Below are positions 9,442 through 19,628 of a stretch of DNA of 64,000 bases, in pieces. Made by a program: the position numbers and the translations under genes. Origin of the DNA: Deltaproteobacteria bacterium. Lineage in GTDB: Bacteria > Desulfobacterota > Syntrophia > Syntrophales > JACQWR01. Below the pieces are notes generated by a model. It was not told where the DNA came from. It saw nothing but the letters and a program-made list of their open reading frames with translations, and ran no database searches. The stretch spans positions 124,001 through 188,000 of the forward strand of contig JACQWR010000007.1 in NCBI GenBank assembly GCA_016209105.1, read 5' to 3'. Positions within the stretch are counted from its first letter, which is position 1; the number at the start of each line of letters is the position of its first letter.

Positions 9442-10209
9442 CTATATCCGGACGATCTGACCGTCTTCGAGGATACAGACATTTTTGTTATTGAGCAGAG
9501 AAATCTCTTTCTGTATGAACGTGTGATACTGCAATTTCATATGATAGAGATAAATATCGATTTTATGGGTGTCCAGCTTCTTCAACTCGCGGGACAAACT
9601 GGCGGGAGTAAGATGGCCGGTCATATCGGCGATATCCTTCATTCCATCGGGCAGAGACGTTTCTACAAATACCGCTTTCAGTTGTTTAACCTTGTTTGCG
9701 ATATCCCAAACATCATCCGTTGGGCCCGTATCCCCCATGAAGATGACGGCGCCCTCTGCGGCTTCTATGACATACCCCACGGTTTCCACGGTGTGGTTTA
9801 CACTGAAGGCAGTTACGGACAGATCATACAGTTTGATGGTTACTCCGGGCGTAATGGCTTCAAACTTGAGAACAGGATGCTCGGCGCTCGGCAACAGGGA
9901 AAAATCAGGCCATATGATCCCGTTGAAAAGACAGGTCCTGATCGTTTCAATAATTTGGGGTGTGCTGAGAACAACCAGCGGTTTATCTTTTTTCAGAAAA
10001 CAGATATTATCCGCCAGAAACATGATGTCCCGTACATGATCCAGGTGGGTGTGGGTCACCAGGATATAGTCAATATTGACCTGCTCCTCCAGGGTCAGCA
10101 CGGGTGTTACGGTGCCGGCATCGACAAGGATCGTGCTGTTTAAAAGGAAACTCGTTGTATTGCAGCCGGGTAGTTGTGATCCATGGCAACCCAGAATCCT
10201 GATCTCCAT
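9442..10209 (-). CDS. metallo-beta-lactamase-fold hydrolase, class II cAMP phosphodiesterase-like
   Basis: The 255 residues carry the metal-binding motif HTHLDH (His53-His58), GDTGPTDDVWD in mid-chain, and a late TGHLTPASL. The LPGCNTTSFLL start and overall layout resemble class II 3',5'-cyclic-nucleotide phosphodiesterases (CpdP/PDE1 type). Substrate assignment is by family only; it could be another MBL hydrolase. No signal peptide, so probably cytosolic. Confidence 0.75.
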   Translation of the reverse strand: MEIRILGCHGSQLPGCNTTSFLLNSTILVDAGTVTPVLTLEEQVNIDYILVTHTHLDHVRDIMFLADNICFLKKDKPLVVLSTPQIIETIRTCLFNGIIWPDFSLLPSAEHPVLKFEAITPGVTIKLYDLSVTAFSVNHTVETVGYVIEAAEGAVIFMGDTGPTDDVWDIANKVKQLKAVFVETSLPDGMKDIADMTGHLTPASLSRELKKLDTHKIDIYLYHMKLQYHTFIQKEISLLNNKNVCILEDGQIVRI

Positions 10210-10275
10210 TTTCTTTTGAGCACCCCCGTCACATCAGCACGTAAGCGGAAACCCGCCTACCGGATACACAACACG

Positions 10276-10533
10276 TTAGGAAACCACTTTGAAAACCTCA
10301 TCCCCGGGACGGACTCGTTGACTTACCTTGATGCCGATAAAATCACCTGCGGCTGCTCTCTCCACCGCTCTGTTATCAACTTCCATGGAGTCAAGGGTCT
10401 CTGTCAGATCCGTAGTATGTCCCGTAAACTTAAGCGTATCTCCCCGTTTTAGTTCTCCTGCCGTTATTTTTACGGCTGCAACGGACGGTTTTGAAAAAAA
10501 CTTGACCACCTCACCGATTTTCTCTTCAGCCAT
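10276..10533 (-). CDS. small translation-elongation-factor-like protein (EF-Tu domain 2-like)
   Basis: An 85-residue single domain (KIGEVVKFFSKPSVAAVKI, ELKRGDTLKFTGHTTDL, VRPGDEVFKV) resembling the beta-barrel domain 2 of EF-Tu/IF2 without a GTPase domain. The ATG at 10533 follows GAGGAGGGG at good spacing; the longer reading to 10557 is unsupported. Stand-alone proteins of this type are conserved in many anaerobes; the role is unknown to me. It lies just past the terminator of the ribosomal block. Confidence 0.7.
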   Translation of the reverse strand: MAEEKIGEVVKFFSKPSVAAVKITAGELKRGDTLKFTGHTTDLTETLDSMEVDNRAVERAAAGDFIGIKVSQRVRPGDEVFKVVS

Positions 10534-10653
10534 GATGAACCCCCTCCTCGCCCACACACTGCCTTATGCTTGTACTAAAGTGGTTCTATTATCATAACCT
10601 TTTTGGGCTCAAGATTATATCCTTTGTAACAAAAAAACAAGCGAAAACAGGCA

Positions 10654-10685
10654 CAAAAAAAGCAGGTATTTTTCTACCTGCTTTT
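10654..10685 (-). terminator. intrinsic terminator of the ribosomal block
   Basis: On the minus strand AGCAGGTA, a 6-nt loop, TACCTGCT, then seven T. It lies 33 bp downstream of the rplQ stop and marks the end of the alpha operon. Confidence 0.85.
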
Positions 10686-10717
10686 GAAATGCCGGGATTG
10701 CCTTTAGCGAAAAAAGA

Positions 10718-11116
10718 TTACGACCGTGCGGAAGGTTTTTTCTTCGCCTTCGGCTGCTTGACCTCGGCAACAAATTCGATAACCGACATGGGCGCATTGT
10801 CACCTTTACGGTAGCCTGTTTTGATGATTCTCGTATACCCGCCGGAGCGGTCCTTATAGCGCGCCGACAGCTCACTGAACAGCTTCCCCACGGTCTCCGG
10901 TTCCCTCACAAAAGAGAGCGCTTGTCTCCGTGCATGGAGATCCCCCCTCTTACCCAAGGTGATCATCTTGTCAGCCACTCTTCTCAGTTCCTTGGCCTTT
11001 ATATCCGTAGTCACAATCTTCTCATGTTTCAGCATGGAGGTAACCATGTTTCTCAACATGGCTATCCGGTGACTCGTTGTTCTTCCCAGTTTTTTCCCGA
11101 ACTTCCCGTGGCGCAT
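10718..11116 (-). CDS. rplQ: 50S ribosomal protein L17
   Basis: 132 residues beginning [20 protein letters not shown], the classic L17 N-terminus, with the expected [21 protein letters not shown] lysine-rich tail (QPKAKKKPS) extends past the core. Last gene of the alpha operon, 22 bp after rpoA. Confidence 0.97.
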   Translation of the reverse strand: MRHGKFGKKLGRTTSHRIAMLRNMVTSMLKHEKIVTTDIKAKELRRVADKMITLGKRGDLHARRQALSFVREPETVGKLFSELSARYKDRSGGYTRIIKTGYRKGDNAPMSVIEFVAEVKQPKAKKKPSARS

Positions 11117-11138
11117 TGATCGTTATCCTTTCCTTAAA

Positions 11139-12173
11139 TCAGATCGCTTCCCTGCTTTTCCCCGTTCTTTTTCCCGCTTCCTTCTTTTCGTCGCTGCCCC
11201 AGGACTGCGAGTCAAGTTTCATACCGAATCCGAGGCCGATTTCCGCAAGGATCTCTTTAATTTCACTCAGTGATTTTCTGCCAAAATTCTTCGTCTTAAG
11301 CATTTCCGCTTCCGTCTTCTGTACCAGTTCGCCGATAAGGTTGATCCCCGCATTCTTCAGACAGTTGGCGGATCTTACGGAAAGTTCGAGATCATCCACG
11401 TGCCTCATGAGGACATCACTGATATTCCCTTCTTCCTTAACCTCCGGTTTCTCTTCTTCTTCTTCGACCTCATCAAAATTGACAAAAACATCCAACTGCT
11501 CTTTGAGTATCTTGGCCGCATAGGCAACGGCATCTTCAGGCAGGACACTGCCGTCCGTCCATATCTCCATGATCAGCCTGTCATAATCGGCAACCTGCCC
11601 TACACGGGCGTGGGTAACGACATAATTTACTTTTTTTACCGGAGAAAACACCGCATCAATATTTATCGTTCCCGCCGGCTGGTCAGGTCCCAGTTCACTT
11701 TTTGCGGGCACATACCCACGCCCCATATCAACTAACAGTTCCGCCTTGAAGGGCGCGCTGCCGGAAAGGGTCGCAATGTGATGCTCCGGGTTCAATATCT
11801 CAATCGTCCCGTCGGTAATGATATCTCCTGCGGTAATAACGCCTTCCTTTTTCGCATCAATATGGACGGCCTTCGGCCCGTCCTGCTGGTGCATCAACAA
11901 CCGTACTCCTTTTAAGTTCAGAATAATGTCGGTCACATCTTCCTTAATTCCCGGTACGGTGGAAAACTCATGCATGACGCCCTTAATCTTCACGGATACA
12001 ATCGCAGCGCCGCGAATTGACGACAAGAGCACCCTTCTCAAGGCGTTACCGAGTGTGATGCCGAATCCCCTTTCCAAGGGCTGGCAAGAGAATTCCCCAA
12101 AAAAACGAGTATGGGTGCTTTCATCAATATCAATGCGTTTGGGCCGTATCAAACTGGACCAGTTTTTCTTCAT
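11139..12173 (-). CDS. rpoA: DNA-directed RNA polymerase alpha subunit
   Basis: N-terminal assembly domain ([20 protein letters not shown]) and C-terminal DNA-binding domain ([28 protein letters not shown]-like segment). The linker is very acidic ([14 protein letters not shown]). The ATG at 12173 is 9 nt after AAGGA and gives [12 protein letters not shown]; an ATG at 12182 adds three residues. It lies in the usual rpsD-rpoA-rplQ order. Confidence 0.97.
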   Translation of the reverse strand: MKKNWSSLIRPKRIDIDESTHTRFFGEFSCQPLERGFGITLGNALRRVLLSSIRGAAIVSVKIKGVMHEFSTVPGIKEDVTDIILNLKGVRLLMHQQDGPKAVHIDAKKEGVITAGDIITDGTIEILNPEHHIATLSGSAPFKAELLVDMGRGYVPAKSELGPDQPAGTINIDAVFSPVKKVNYVVTHARVGQVADYDRLIMEIWTDGSVLPEDAVAYAAKILKEQLDVFVNFDEVEEEEEKPEVKEEGNISDVLMRHVDDLELSVRSANCLKNAGINLIGELVQKTEAEMLKTKNFGRKSLSEIKEILAEIGLGFGMKLDSQSWGSDEKKEAGKRTGKSREAI

Positions 12174-12316
12174 AGTTTCCATTCCTTGCCTTTGTTAAAG
12201 GGTTCAGCAGCCGACAAAAGCCACCAAAGAAAACCCAAAAAAGCGGATTTCACTCGCCTATCCCGTATTCATATACGGTGCACAGCCCCCTACGAGCGCC
12301 TGTCTCCGCCTCAGTC

Positions 12317-12946
12317 CTATTTAGAATACAGTTCAACTACCAACTGTTCCTGAACCGGCATGGTCAGCACATCCCTGGTGGGCAGCATCTTAACCACGCC
12401 CTTAAAATTATCCTTGTCCAGTTCGATCCACGATGCAACACCCCGCCTCGCTATCGTCCCCATGGCTTCCAGGATACTGATCACTTTTCTGCTTTTTTCC
12501 CTGACCTGAATCTCATCGCCGGCGCTGACCAGGTATGAAGGAATATTGATCGCTTTGCCGTTCAGCAAAAAATGATTGTGCGTAACCAGCTGTCTCGCTT
12601 CGCTTCTCGAATTGGCAAAGCCCATACGAAACACCATATTATCGAGCCGCCCTTCCAAGGAAAGCAGCAAATTGGTCCCCGTTATACCCTTCCGCCGATC
12701 GGCTTTTTCAAAGTTCCCTCTAAACTGCCTCTCCAAAAGACCGTACATCCTCTTGAGCTTCTGTTTTTCCCTCAACTGGACGCCGTAATCGGAGTGCTGT
12801 TTTCTGCGCTGCTGACCGTGATCTCCGGGCGCATAGCCCCTTCTCTCAAAGGCGCATTTATCTCCATAACATCTGTCGCCTTTCAGAAACAGCTTCAAAC
12901 CTTCTCTTCGGCATAACCTACATACTGATTCTCTATACCTTGCCAA
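12317..12946 (-). CDS. rpsD: 30S ribosomal protein S4
   Basis: 209 residues: [23 protein letters not shown] start, [11 protein letters not shown], and the S4 domain with [27 protein letters not shown] gives one CxxC near the N-terminus. The start codon is TTG, supported by GGGAGG 6-7 nt upstream. In E. coli S4 represses the alpha operon; no matching RNA structure was verified here. Confidence 0.96.
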   Translation of the reverse strand: MARYRESVCRLCRREGLKLFLKGDRCYGDKCAFERRGYAPGDHGQQRRKQHSDYGVQLREKQKLKRMYGLLERQFRGNFEKADRRKGITGTNLLLSLEGRLDNMVFRMGFANSRSEARQLVTHNHFLLNGKAINIPSYLVSAGDEIQVREKSRKVISILEAMGTIARRGVASWIELDKDNFKGVVKMLPTRDVLTMPVQEQLVVELYSK

Positions 12947-13010
12947 AAAAGCCTCCCTTAATCTAAACTGGAAATTTTTTTATTTGAAAAAGGAACGGTA
13001 CCACTACCAT

Positions 13011-13056
13011 CCATTCGCTTACCCCAAAGCCAAGCTACGGGAAATGCGCCTGCTGA
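13011..13056 (-). repeat. dispersed repeat family A, degenerate copy
   Basis: CCATTCGCTTACCCC, an AAGCCAAGCT core, then GGGAAATGCGCCTGCTGA, in the 131-bp rpsD-rpsK gap. It resembles the second half of the family A element but is more diverged than the other copies. Confidence 0.4.
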
Positions 13057-13077
13057 CAAATCCACGTTCCCTCTTAC

Positions 13078-13470
13078 CTACACTCTTCTCCTCTTCGGCG
13101 GACGACACCCGTTGTGGGGAATGGGTGTCACATCCCTGATTAGACTGATGTTAAGACCGGCTACCTGGAGAGAACGCAAGGCCGATTCCCTGCCCGAACC
13201 GGGCCCTTTCACATACACCTGAACTTTTCTGAGTCCCTGTTCCTTGGCCTTTTTCACGGCATCCTCGGCAGCCATCTGCGCAGCAAAGGGGGTGCTCTTT
13301 CTTGAACCCTTGAACCCTTGCAGTCCGGCGGACGACCACGCGATTACATTGCCGGCGAGATCCGTTATCGTGATGATAGTATTGTTAAAAGTGGACTGTA
13401 TATGCACTATACCTTCCGACACATTTTTCTTTTCTTTTTTCTTCCCTGTCTTCCTTACTGGCGCTGCCAT
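13078..13470 (-). CDS. rpsK: 30S ribosomal protein S11
   Basis: 130 residues with [32 protein letters not shown] and the C-terminal [18 protein letters not shown]. Normal length and position, 47 bp after rpsM. Confidence 0.97.
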   Translation of the reverse strand: MAAPVRKTGKKKEKKNVSEGIVHIQSTFNNTIITITDLAGNVIAWSSAGLQGFKGSRKSTPFAAQMAAEDAVKKAKEQGLRKVQVYVKGPGSGRESALRSLQVAGLNISLIRDVTPIPHNGCRPPKRRRV

Positions 13471-13517
13471 GGTGCCTCCGGTTCCCTGCGGGATAACTGA
13501 TTATCGGTAAACGACGA

Positions 13518-13886
13518 TCACTTCTTCTTGCCGGCGATGGACCGTCGTGGGCCTTTTCTCGTCCTGGCGTTCGTGCTGGTTCTCTGTCCTCTCACGGGAA
13601 GCCCCTTCCGGTGCCGTAATCCACGGTAGGTGCCCACATCCATGAGTCTCTTGATTGACATGGAGATGTCTCTCCTCAAATCGCCTTCCACCTTGTGTTC
13701 CTTGTCAATGATGTTTCGTATGGAGGTTATTTCGGAATCAGCGAGGGTATCCGTCTTCGTATCGGGACTAACCCCCGCCTGCTCAAGGATGCTCCTCGCC
13801 TTGCTGCGTCCTATACCATAGATATAGGTCAATGCTATCTCCATCCTCTTATTTTTCGGTAAATCAACACCCGCAATTCTTGCCAC
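13518..13886 (-). CDS. rpsM: 30S ribosomal protein S13
   Basis: 122 residues starting [20 protein letters not shown] with the H2TH segment and the basic tail [19 protein letters not shown] start. First protein gene after rpmJ in the alpha operon. Confidence 0.97.
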   Translation of the reverse strand: MARIAGVDLPKNKRMEIALTYIYGIGRSKARSILEQAGVSPDTKTDTLADSEITSIRNIIDKEHKVEGDLRRDISMSIKRLMDVGTYRGLRHRKGLPVRGQRTSTNARTRKGPRRSIAGKKK

Positions 13887-13917
13887 CTGCCAACCTCCTG
13901 AAGACTAAAAGAACCTT

Positions 13918-14031
13918 CTATCCCTGACGCTGTTTATGCTTGGGATTTTCACAAATCACCCTCAAGACACCTCGCCTCTTGATGATCTTACATTTGTCGC
14001 ATATCTTTTTGACGGAAGACCGTACTTTCAC
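13918..14031 (-). CDS. rpmJ: 50S ribosomal protein L36 (zinc-binding form)
   Basis: A 37-codon gene reading [15 protein letters not shown] followed by [19 protein letters not shown]. The zinc set Cys11, Cys14, Cys27, His32 is complete. GTG start. It lies between infA and rpsM, its standard position. Confidence 0.95.
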   Translation of the reverse strand: MKVRSSVKKICDKCKIIKRRGVLRVICENPKHKQRQG

Positions 14032-14091
14032 TTCTACCACCCCTCAATCAATCAAGGACGGGTAACGTCTCTTTTACCCGTTACGCCCCGT

Positions 14092-14310
14092 TTATTTTGT
14101 CCTGTAGGTAATCCTGCCCCGGGTCAGGTCATAGGGGGACAATTCCACGGTAACCTTGTCGCCGGGCAGTATCTTGATAAAATGCATCCGCATCTTCCCC
14201 GATATGTGGGCGAGAACGCGGTGCCCGTTTTCCAGTTCCACACGGAACATGGCGTTGGGAAGGGGTTCAATGACGCGCCCCTCAACTTCTATGGATTCCT
14301 CTTTCGGCAT
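14092..14310 (-). CDS. infA: translation initiation factor IF-1
   Basis: 72 residues, a single OB-fold S1 domain: [37 protein letters not shown] and [13 protein letters not shown]. Normal length. It follows map by 26 bp as in many spc operons. Confidence 0.97.
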   Translation of the reverse strand: MPKEESIEVEGRVIEPLPNAMFRVELENGHRVLAHISGKMRMHFIKILPGDKVTVELSPYDLTRGRITYRTK

Positions 14311-14336
14311 AAATTCCCCGTCCCCGCAGGTCCCGG

Positions 14337-15086
14337 TTAATGCAGGGCGCTCAGTATTTCCGGTCCATGCTCGGTAATTGCCACGGAGTGTTCGAAATGG
14401 GCGGAAAGCTTTACATCATCCGTTACCACCGTCCACCCATTGTCCAATATTCTCACCTTATACGTACCCTCGTTGACCATGGGCTCAATAGCCAGCACCA
14501 TACCGACTTTTAACTCAATGCCCCGACCTTTTACGCCATAATTGGGTACCTGAGGATCCTCGTGCAGATTCTTCCCGATGCCATGCCCCACAAAATCCCG
14601 GACAACGGAAAAGCCGGCAGATTCAACGCGCCCCTGAACCGCGGCGGATATGTCGCCCAAGCGGTTCCCCGCTTTGGCTTCCTGAATGCCGTCGTAGAGA
14701 CCCTGTTCCGTGACCCTGATAAGCCTTGCCGCCTCTTCGGAAACGTCCCCCACGGGAACCGTTACCGCCGCGTCGCCGTAGTACCCCTTATAATATACGC
14801 CAAAGTCGAGACTTACAATGTCTCCCGCGGCAAGAACTCTCTGCGAAGGCAACCCATGCACAACTTCACAGTTAACCGATACGCAGAGTGAAAAAGGATA
14901 TCCCCGGTATCCCTTGAATGCGGGCTTCGCATTTCTTTTTCGGGCAAGCTCTTCAGAGCATCTATCCAGATCAATGGTCGTAACGCCGGGCTTCACTCTC
15001 TCTTTCAGTTCGCCCAGGACCTCCGCCACAATCCTGTTGCTCGCCCTGATCCGTTCTATTTCCTCCGCTTCCTTCAGGATGACCAT
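14337..15086 (-). CDS. map: type I methionine aminopeptidase
   Basis: Removes the initiator Met. The 249 residues have the pita-bread fold with metal ligands in [40 protein letters not shown] and [11 protein letters not shown]. The ATG at 15086 is 8 nt after AAGGGG; a TTG at 15092 is also in frame. It directly follows secY: the adk gene common at this position is absent. Confidence 0.95.
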   Translation of the reverse strand: MVILKEAEEIERIRASNRIVAEVLGELKERVKPGVTTIDLDRCSEELARKRNAKPAFKGYRGYPFSLCVSVNCEVVHGLPSQRVLAAGDIVSLDFGVYYKGYYGDAAVTVPVGDVSEEAARLIRVTEQGLYDGIQEAKAGNRLGDISAAVQGRVESAGFSVVRDFVGHGIGKNLHEDPQVPNYGVKGRGIELKVGMVLAIEPMVNEGTYKVRILDNGWTVVTDDVKLSAHFEHSVAITEHGPEILSALH

Positions 15087-15114
15087 CCGCAAAACCCCTT
15101 CGCTGCCGGCATCC

Positions 15115-16422
15115 TTAGCGCCTTCTCGCTATCTGGCCCTTCTTCATGAACCCCTCATACTGCCTGGTCAGGAGATGCGTCTCAATCTGACCTGCCGTAT
15201 CCAGGGCCACCCCCACCACGATCAGGAGCGCCGTTCCTCCAAAATAAAAAGGAACATTAAAATTGCTGATCAGGATACTGGGCAAAACGCAGACCGCAGA
15301 CACATAAATAGCGCCGCTTAAGGTGATCTTCGTCAGGACGTCATCTATATATTCCGCCGTTTTCTTCCCCGGCCGTATGCCCGGTATGTACCCGCCATAC
15401 TTCTTGATATTATCGGCAACTTCAACAGGATTGAAGGTAACGGCCGTATAGAAGTAGCAAAAGAAACCGATGAACCCCACAAAGAGCAGCTCGTACCCGA
15501 AATTTCCCGGCATCAGAATATCCGCCACCGTTTTCATCCACGGATGGGGTATGAAATTCGCAATCGTCGCCGGAAACATGATAATCGAAGACGCAAATAT
15601 GGGCGGAATCACGCCCGCCGTATTAACCTTCAGCGGAAGATGTGTTGACTGGCCGCCGTACATCTTGTTTCCTACAACACGTTTTGCGTACTGTATGGGT
15701 ATCCTTCTTTGGGCGCTTTCCACAAAAACGATAGCCGCTACAACGCCGACCATTAAAACAATAAGCAGGACAATAAAAAAAATACCCATCTCGCCGGTGG
15801 ACAAAAGGCGGAACGTATTCAGTATCGCCTCCGGCCCCCTGACCACAATGCCCGCAAAAATGATAAGGGAAATACCGTTGCCGATGCCCCGTTCCGTAAT
15901 CTGCTCTCCGAGCCACATGATAAAAGCCGTTCCGGCAGTCAGCGTGATAACCGTAATCAAGCGAAATCCCCAACCCGGCTGAATGACAATCGAAGCCCCG
16001 GTAGGCCCTGCCATGTTTTCCAGCCCTACGGCAATGCCGAATCCCTGGATGATGCTCAAGAAAACCGTACCGTACCGCGTGTACTGGGTTATTTTTCTCC
16101 GCCCCGCCTCGCCCTCCTTGGAAAGCTTCTCCAGGTGGGGAATGGCAACCGTCAGCAACTGGAGAATAATCGAGGCGCTGATATAGGGCATGATGCCCAG
16201 AGCAAAAACGGATAACTTGCTTAATGCGCCGCCGGCAAACATGTCAAATAATCCCAAGAGCGACCCTTTCGCCTGCTCAAAAAAGGCGGCCAGCGCGACG
16301 GTGTCAATGCCGGGAGTGGGGACATGCGATCCCACCCGGTACACAATCAAAAGGAGAAAAGAGAAGAGTATCCTCTTCTGAAGCTCCTGAACTTTTGATA
16401 TATTTTTTAAACCGTCTAACAA
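15115..16422 (-). CDS. secY: Sec translocon subunit SecY
   Basis: 435-residue polytopic membrane protein with ten predicted helices: [14 protein letters not shown] after TM1, [18 protein letters not shown], the cytoplasmic loop [11 protein letters not shown], and [19 protein letters not shown] start preceded by AGGGG. It is separated from rplO by a MITE-like repeat. It works with the distant secE in this window. Confidence 0.96.
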   Translation of the reverse strand: MLDGLKNISKVQELQKRILFSFLLLIVYRVGSHVPTPGIDTVALAAFFEQAKGSLLGLFDMFAGGALSKLSVFALGIMPYISASIILQLLTVAIPHLEKLSKEGEAGRRKITQYTRYGTVFLSIIQGFGIAVGLENMAGPTGASIVIQPGWGFRLITVITLTAGTAFIMWLGEQITERGIGNGISLIIFAGIVVRGPEAILNTFRLLSTGEMGIFFIVLLIVLMVGVVAAIVFVESAQRRIPIQYAKRVVGNKMYGGQSTHLPLKVNTAGVIPPIFASSIIMFPATIANFIPHPWMKTVADILMPGNFGYELLFVGFIGFFCYFYTAVTFNPVEVADNIKKYGGYIPGIRPGKKTAEYIDDVLTKITLSGAIYVSAVCVLPSILISNFNVPFYFGGTALLIVVGVALDTAGQIETHLLTRQYEGFMKKGQIARRR

Positions 16423-16461
16423 ATCAGATGCCCCTAACAGATTACTAAAAAAGTCGCTTTT

Positions 16462-16587
16462 ACAGGCTGCTCAAAAATGTCCAGATGCAAGGCCCCCGAA
16501 ATCCTGAACCATGAGGCGTACTGGTGCGTACGTCGAGTGGCGAAGGATAAGGGAAACGCCGCAGATGGGCGTTTTTCAGCAGTCTGT
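16462..16587. repeat. MITE-like element with imperfect terminal inverted repeats
   Basis: About 126 bp between rplO and secY. The ends ACAGGCTGCTCAAAAATGTC and, on the other strand, ACAGACTGCTGAAAAACGCC match as a 27-bp imperfect inverted repeat (21 of 27). The interior has GAGGCGTACTGGTGCGTACGTCG. I recall similar elements being common in deltaproteobacterial genomes, but that is memory, not a search. It has no coding capacity and abuts the rplO stop codon. Confidence 0.7.
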
Positions 16588-17021
16588 TAAGAAACCGAAC
16601 CGCCAGCGGTGGTAATCTTCTCCCGCGCAGCAGCGCTGATGCTGCTTACCTTAATAGTGAGCGGGTAATCCAGACTGCCCTTCCCCAGGAGCTTGATACC
16701 ATCGCCTCTGCGCTTCACCAGCCCGCTTTTCAGGATGGCTTCCTCGTCCACCAGGGACCCCTTGGGAAATCTGCCCAGCTGCCCGATATTAACAACAGCA
16801 AACTCCTTCCGGAAGCGATTGCGGAAACCCCGCTTGGGCAATCTCCTGGACAACGGCATCTGACCGCCCTCAAAGCCCGCCCGCACTCCGCCGCCAGAAC
16901 GGGCATTCTGGCCCTTCGCCCCCTTGCCCGCCGTGCCGCCATGTCCCGATCCGTCGCCCCGGCCGACCCGCTTCTTCTTCTTCACCGCTCCCGCCGGAGG
17001 TTTCAATGCACTTAAATTCAT
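16587..17021 (-). CDS. rplO: 50S ribosomal protein L15
   Basis: 144 residues: [38 protein letters not shown] and [20 protein letters not shown]. Its start overlaps the rpmD stop by 4 bp (ATGA type). A repeat element begins right after its stop. Confidence 0.96.
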   Translation of the reverse strand: MNLSALKPPAGAVKKKKRVGRGDGSGHGGTAGKGAKGQNARSGGGVRAGFEGGQMPLSRRLPKRGFRNRFRKEFAVVNIGQLGRFPKGSLVDEEAILKSGLVKRRGDGIKLLGKGSLDYPLTIKVSSISAAAREKITTAGGSVS

Positions 17022-17230
17022 ATATCTTTCCCCTCAAGCTCTGTCACGGTTACCAGGTGGATAACCTTCAGGACCATGCCCCGTATTTCAGGCGTATCGT
17101 TCAGCAGTACGGTCCTGTTCATCTTCCCCAGTCCAAGACCGCGCAAAACTTTCCTCTGCGCTTCCGGTCTGCCGATATAGCTCTTTGATTGCGTTATCTT
17201 GAGTTTCTTCGTATTTTTCTTCTTTGCCAC
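17018..17230 (-). CDS. rpmD: 50S ribosomal protein L30
   Basis: 70 residues with [20 protein letters not shown] and [15 protein letters not shown]. The GTG at 17230 is chosen because GAGGAG lies 6 nt upstream; an ATG at 17251 would place that ribosome site inside the gene. It overlaps rplO by 4 bp. Confidence 0.94.
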   Translation of the reverse strand: MAKKKNTKKLKITQSKSYIGRPEAQRKVLRGLGLGKMNRTVLLNDTPEIRGMVLKVIHLVTVTELEGKDI

Positions 17231-17295
17231 TACCTGCTCCTCATAGTTCAACGACGGGATACGTTGCAGCTTATTCTGAAGTGTTCAGCGTGAGA

Positions 17296-17781
17296 TTAGA
17301 TTTCCTTCCCTCGTACCAGGGAAAGATCAGCCGGATCTTTCAACTGGGAAAGTCCTTCTATCGTTGCCTTCACCAGATTATGCGGGTTGTGGGAACCGAG
17401 GCATTTCGTCAATATATTATGAATGCCGGCAACCTCAAGGACCGCCCTGACGGCTCCTCCCGCGATAAGCCCCGTTCCCTCGGAAGCCGGCTTCAGGAGA
17501 ACCTTGCCGGCCCCGTAATGCCCGATCACTTCATAGGGGATCGTTCGGTTGACGACCGCAACCTTGAGCATGTTTTTTTTCGCCTGTTCCATGCCTTTTC
17601 TGATCGCTTCGGGAACCTCATGGGCTTTTCCGAGACCGGTGCCTACCGAACCGTTACCGTCGCCCACGACAACCACCGCACTGAATCTGAATCTCCGTCC
17701 TCCCTTGACGACTTTGGCGGTTCTGTTGATCGCCACCACCCGGTCAAGAAGCTCCAAATCTTTCGCATCCATCTTATCCAA
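17296..17781 (-). CDS. rpsE: 30S ribosomal protein S5
   Basis: 161 residues: double-stranded RNA-binding-like N-domain with [23 protein letters not shown] and C-domain with [22 protein letters not shown] start after AAGGGA; an ATG three codons in has poorer spacing. Confidence 0.96.
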   Translation of the reverse strand: MDKMDAKDLELLDRVVAINRTAKVVKGGRRFRFSAVVVVGDGNGSVGTGLGKAHEVPEAIRKGMEQAKKNMLKVAVVNRTIPYEVIGHYGAGKVLLKPASEGTGLIAGGAVRAVLEVAGIHNILTKCLGSHNPHNLVKATIEGLSQLKDPADLSLVRGKEI

Positions 17782-17816
17782 CGGTCATCCCTTTATAAAT
17801 AGGTTATTTACACACG

Positions 17817-18182
17817 TTAAAATTTAAGTCCAGACTCTCTCGCCGCCTCGGCAAGAGCCTTTACTCGTCCATGATAAAGGTACCGACCCCGATCAAAGAC
17901 CGCCTCGTTCACCCCAAGGTCCTTCAATCGTTTCGATATCAGTTTCCCGACTTCCTTGGCTGCATCAACTTTCTTCTTGCCATCGAGATTGCCGACCAGT
18001 TCTCCGCTCAGGGTTGACGCCGCAGCCAGAGTTTTCCCCACATCATCGGCAATGGCCTGCACATAAATATGATTCGCGCTCCGAAACACGGAAAGGCGCG
18101 GCCTTGTTTCCGTTCCGCTCACTTTCCCTCTTACCCTTGCCTTACGCTTTGCCCTGATCTTCTCTATTTTCTTCGATGCCAC
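17817..18182 (-). CDS. rplR: 50S ribosomal protein L18
   Basis: 121 residues: [19 protein letters not shown] and the C-terminal [21 protein letters not shown]-type end. GTG start after AGAGGGAGAG. 5S rRNA-binding protein in the spc operon. Confidence 0.96.
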   Translation of the reverse strand: MASKKIEKIRAKRKARVRGKVSGTETRPRLSVFRSANHIYVQAIADDVGKTLAAASTLSGELVGNLDGKKKVDAAKEVGKLISKRLKDLGVNEAVFDRGRYLYHGRVKALAEAARESGLKF

Positions 18183-18260
18183 TGCTCTCCCTCTTTACAT
18201 GCCGCGCGTTGAAACCGCGTGAAGCACCTTCCTCCTCTTAGTAAGCCCCCAACGGGCAAC

Positions 18261-18352
18261 TTGAATCCGGCGCAGACACACTCACCGCAGCAAACAGCGG
18301 GGTAAGCGAACGAATGCTCAACGCCCCCCATTCCTTGCGGAAAGCTTCAATT
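18261..18352 (-). repeat. dispersed repeat family A copy (rplF-rplR gap)
   Basis: CTCACCGCAGCAAACAGCGG then GGTAAGCGAACGAATGCTCA, and TTGCGGAAAGCTTCAATT at the far end, giving both halves of the family A element in reverse orientation. It fills most of the 168-bp gap. Confidence 0.65.
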
Positions 18353-18890
18353 ACGCCCCTACGGACTTCCCGACCTTTCTCCGTATCCGCTCACCCGCGT
18401 ACTTGATTCCCTTGCCCTTGTACGGCTCAGGTTTCTTCAAACCCCGTATCTCTGCGGCAACTTTTCCCACCAGTTCCTTGTCGATTCCGGAAATGATGAT
18501 GTTTACCTGCTTGTCAACCTTGATGGTGATACCTTTGGGCACCTTATACTCCACGGGACTCGAATATCCGAGGAGCAGCCTTACCGTATCATCCTTCGTT
18601 TCAGCGCGGTATCCTACGCCCGATATCTCGAGCGTCTTTTCAAAACCCGCACTGACCCCGATTACCATGTTGGCGAGCAGGGTTCTTACCAGACCGTGGC
18701 GAGACCGCTCCTTCCTCTCTTCAGAAAGCCGCGTCACCACCAGCGTCCTGTCATCACTACTCACTGCAACCCCCTCCGGCAACGCCAGGGAAAGGCTGCC
18801 CTTGGGACCATCAACTCTGATGATATTACTCTCCTGCTTCAGCTTCACGCCTGCGGGAAACTTGATAGGTTTTTTGCCGATTCTTGACAT
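18351..18890 (-). CDS. rplF: 50S ribosomal protein L6
   Basis: 179 residues: MSRIGKKPIKFPAGV start, duplicated L6 fold, and C-terminal KKPEPYKGKGIKYAGERIRR. Its stop codon touches a repeat copy. Confidence 0.96.
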   Translation of the reverse strand: MSRIGKKPIKFPAGVKLKQESNIIRVDGPKGSLSLALPEGVAVSSDDRTLVVTRLSEERKERSRHGLVRTLLANMVIGVSAGFEKTLEISGVGYRAETKDDTVRLLLGYSSPVEYKVPKGITIKVDKQVNIIISGIDKELVGKVAAEIRGLKKPEPYKGKGIKYAGERIRRKVGKSVGA

Positions 18891-18944
18891 GAATTAAATC
18901 TCCCAAACGGGTGCATGGCTTAAGAAGCCCTACGCCTCGCCTTA

Positions 18945-19346
18945 TCACCATATATTGCAGAGAATCTCGCCGCCCACGCTCAAATCCCTCGCTTCGCTGT
19001 CGGTCATCACTCCCCGGGACGTAGATATTATTGCAATACCATAGCCGTTCAACACCTTGGGAATCTTCTCACTCTTCACATAAACCCTTCTTCCGGGCTT
19101 GCTGACCCTTTTTATGCCGGTAATAACGGATTTTTTGTGATCGGGGTATTTCAGATATATTCTCAGCACCTGCAGCCCGGCGCCGTCCTTCTTCACATCG
19201 TAGCCGCTGATATAACCTGCCTTTTTCAACACACTGGCGATATTCAGATTAAGCTTGGACAGCATCACATCCACACTCTTGAAACGAACCCTGCTGGCAT
19301 TTCTGATCCTGGTCAGCATATCCGCAATAGGATCGGTCATCCCCAT
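18945..19346 (-). CDS. rpsH: 30S ribosomal protein S8
   Basis: 133 residues: MTDPIADMLTRIRNASR near the start and the C-terminal IISTSRGVMTDSEARDLSVG-type motif. The ATG at 19346 follows AAGGAG by 6 nt; a second ATG two codons later is possible. In E. coli S8 is the spc operon autoregulator. Confidence 0.96.
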   Translation of the reverse strand: MGMTDPIADMLTRIRNASRVRFKSVDVMLSKLNLNIASVLKKAGYISGYDVKKDGAGLQVLRIYLKYPDHKKSVITGIKRVSKPGRRVYVKSEKIPKVLNGYGIAIISTSRGVMTDSEARDLSVGGEILCNIW

Positions 19347-19372
19347 ATACTACTCCTTAAAAATTGCTCTGG

Positions 19373-19558
19373 TTACCAACTCGATTTTATAACTCCGGGA
19401 ATCTCGCCCTTTAAGGCCAGCTTCCTCAGGCATATCCTGCACATGTCGAATTTCCGGTAATATGCTCTCGGTCTCCCGCAGAGGGGACAGCGGTTATAGT
19501 CCCTCACCGGGAATTTATTGCTTCTCTTGGACTTTACGATTAAGGATTTTTTTGCCAC
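19373..19558 (-). CDS. rpsN: 30S ribosomal protein S14, zinc-binding type
   Basis: 61 residues with Cys24-x2-Cys27 and Cys40-x2-Cys43 ([18 protein letters not shown]), the zinc form. The GTG at 19558 follows GGAGG by 8 nt; the longer reading to 19579 would include that site. Confidence 0.95.
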   Translation of the reverse strand: MAKKSLIVKSKRSNKFPVRDYNRCPLCGRPRAYYRKFDMCRICLRKLALKGEIPGVIKSSW

Positions 19559-19628
19559 ACCCAATTCCTCCGTGGTCACCGGCTATTACTTCTTCTGTTG
19601 CCCCGGCGCCGGCCCCCGGGACCGTCCG

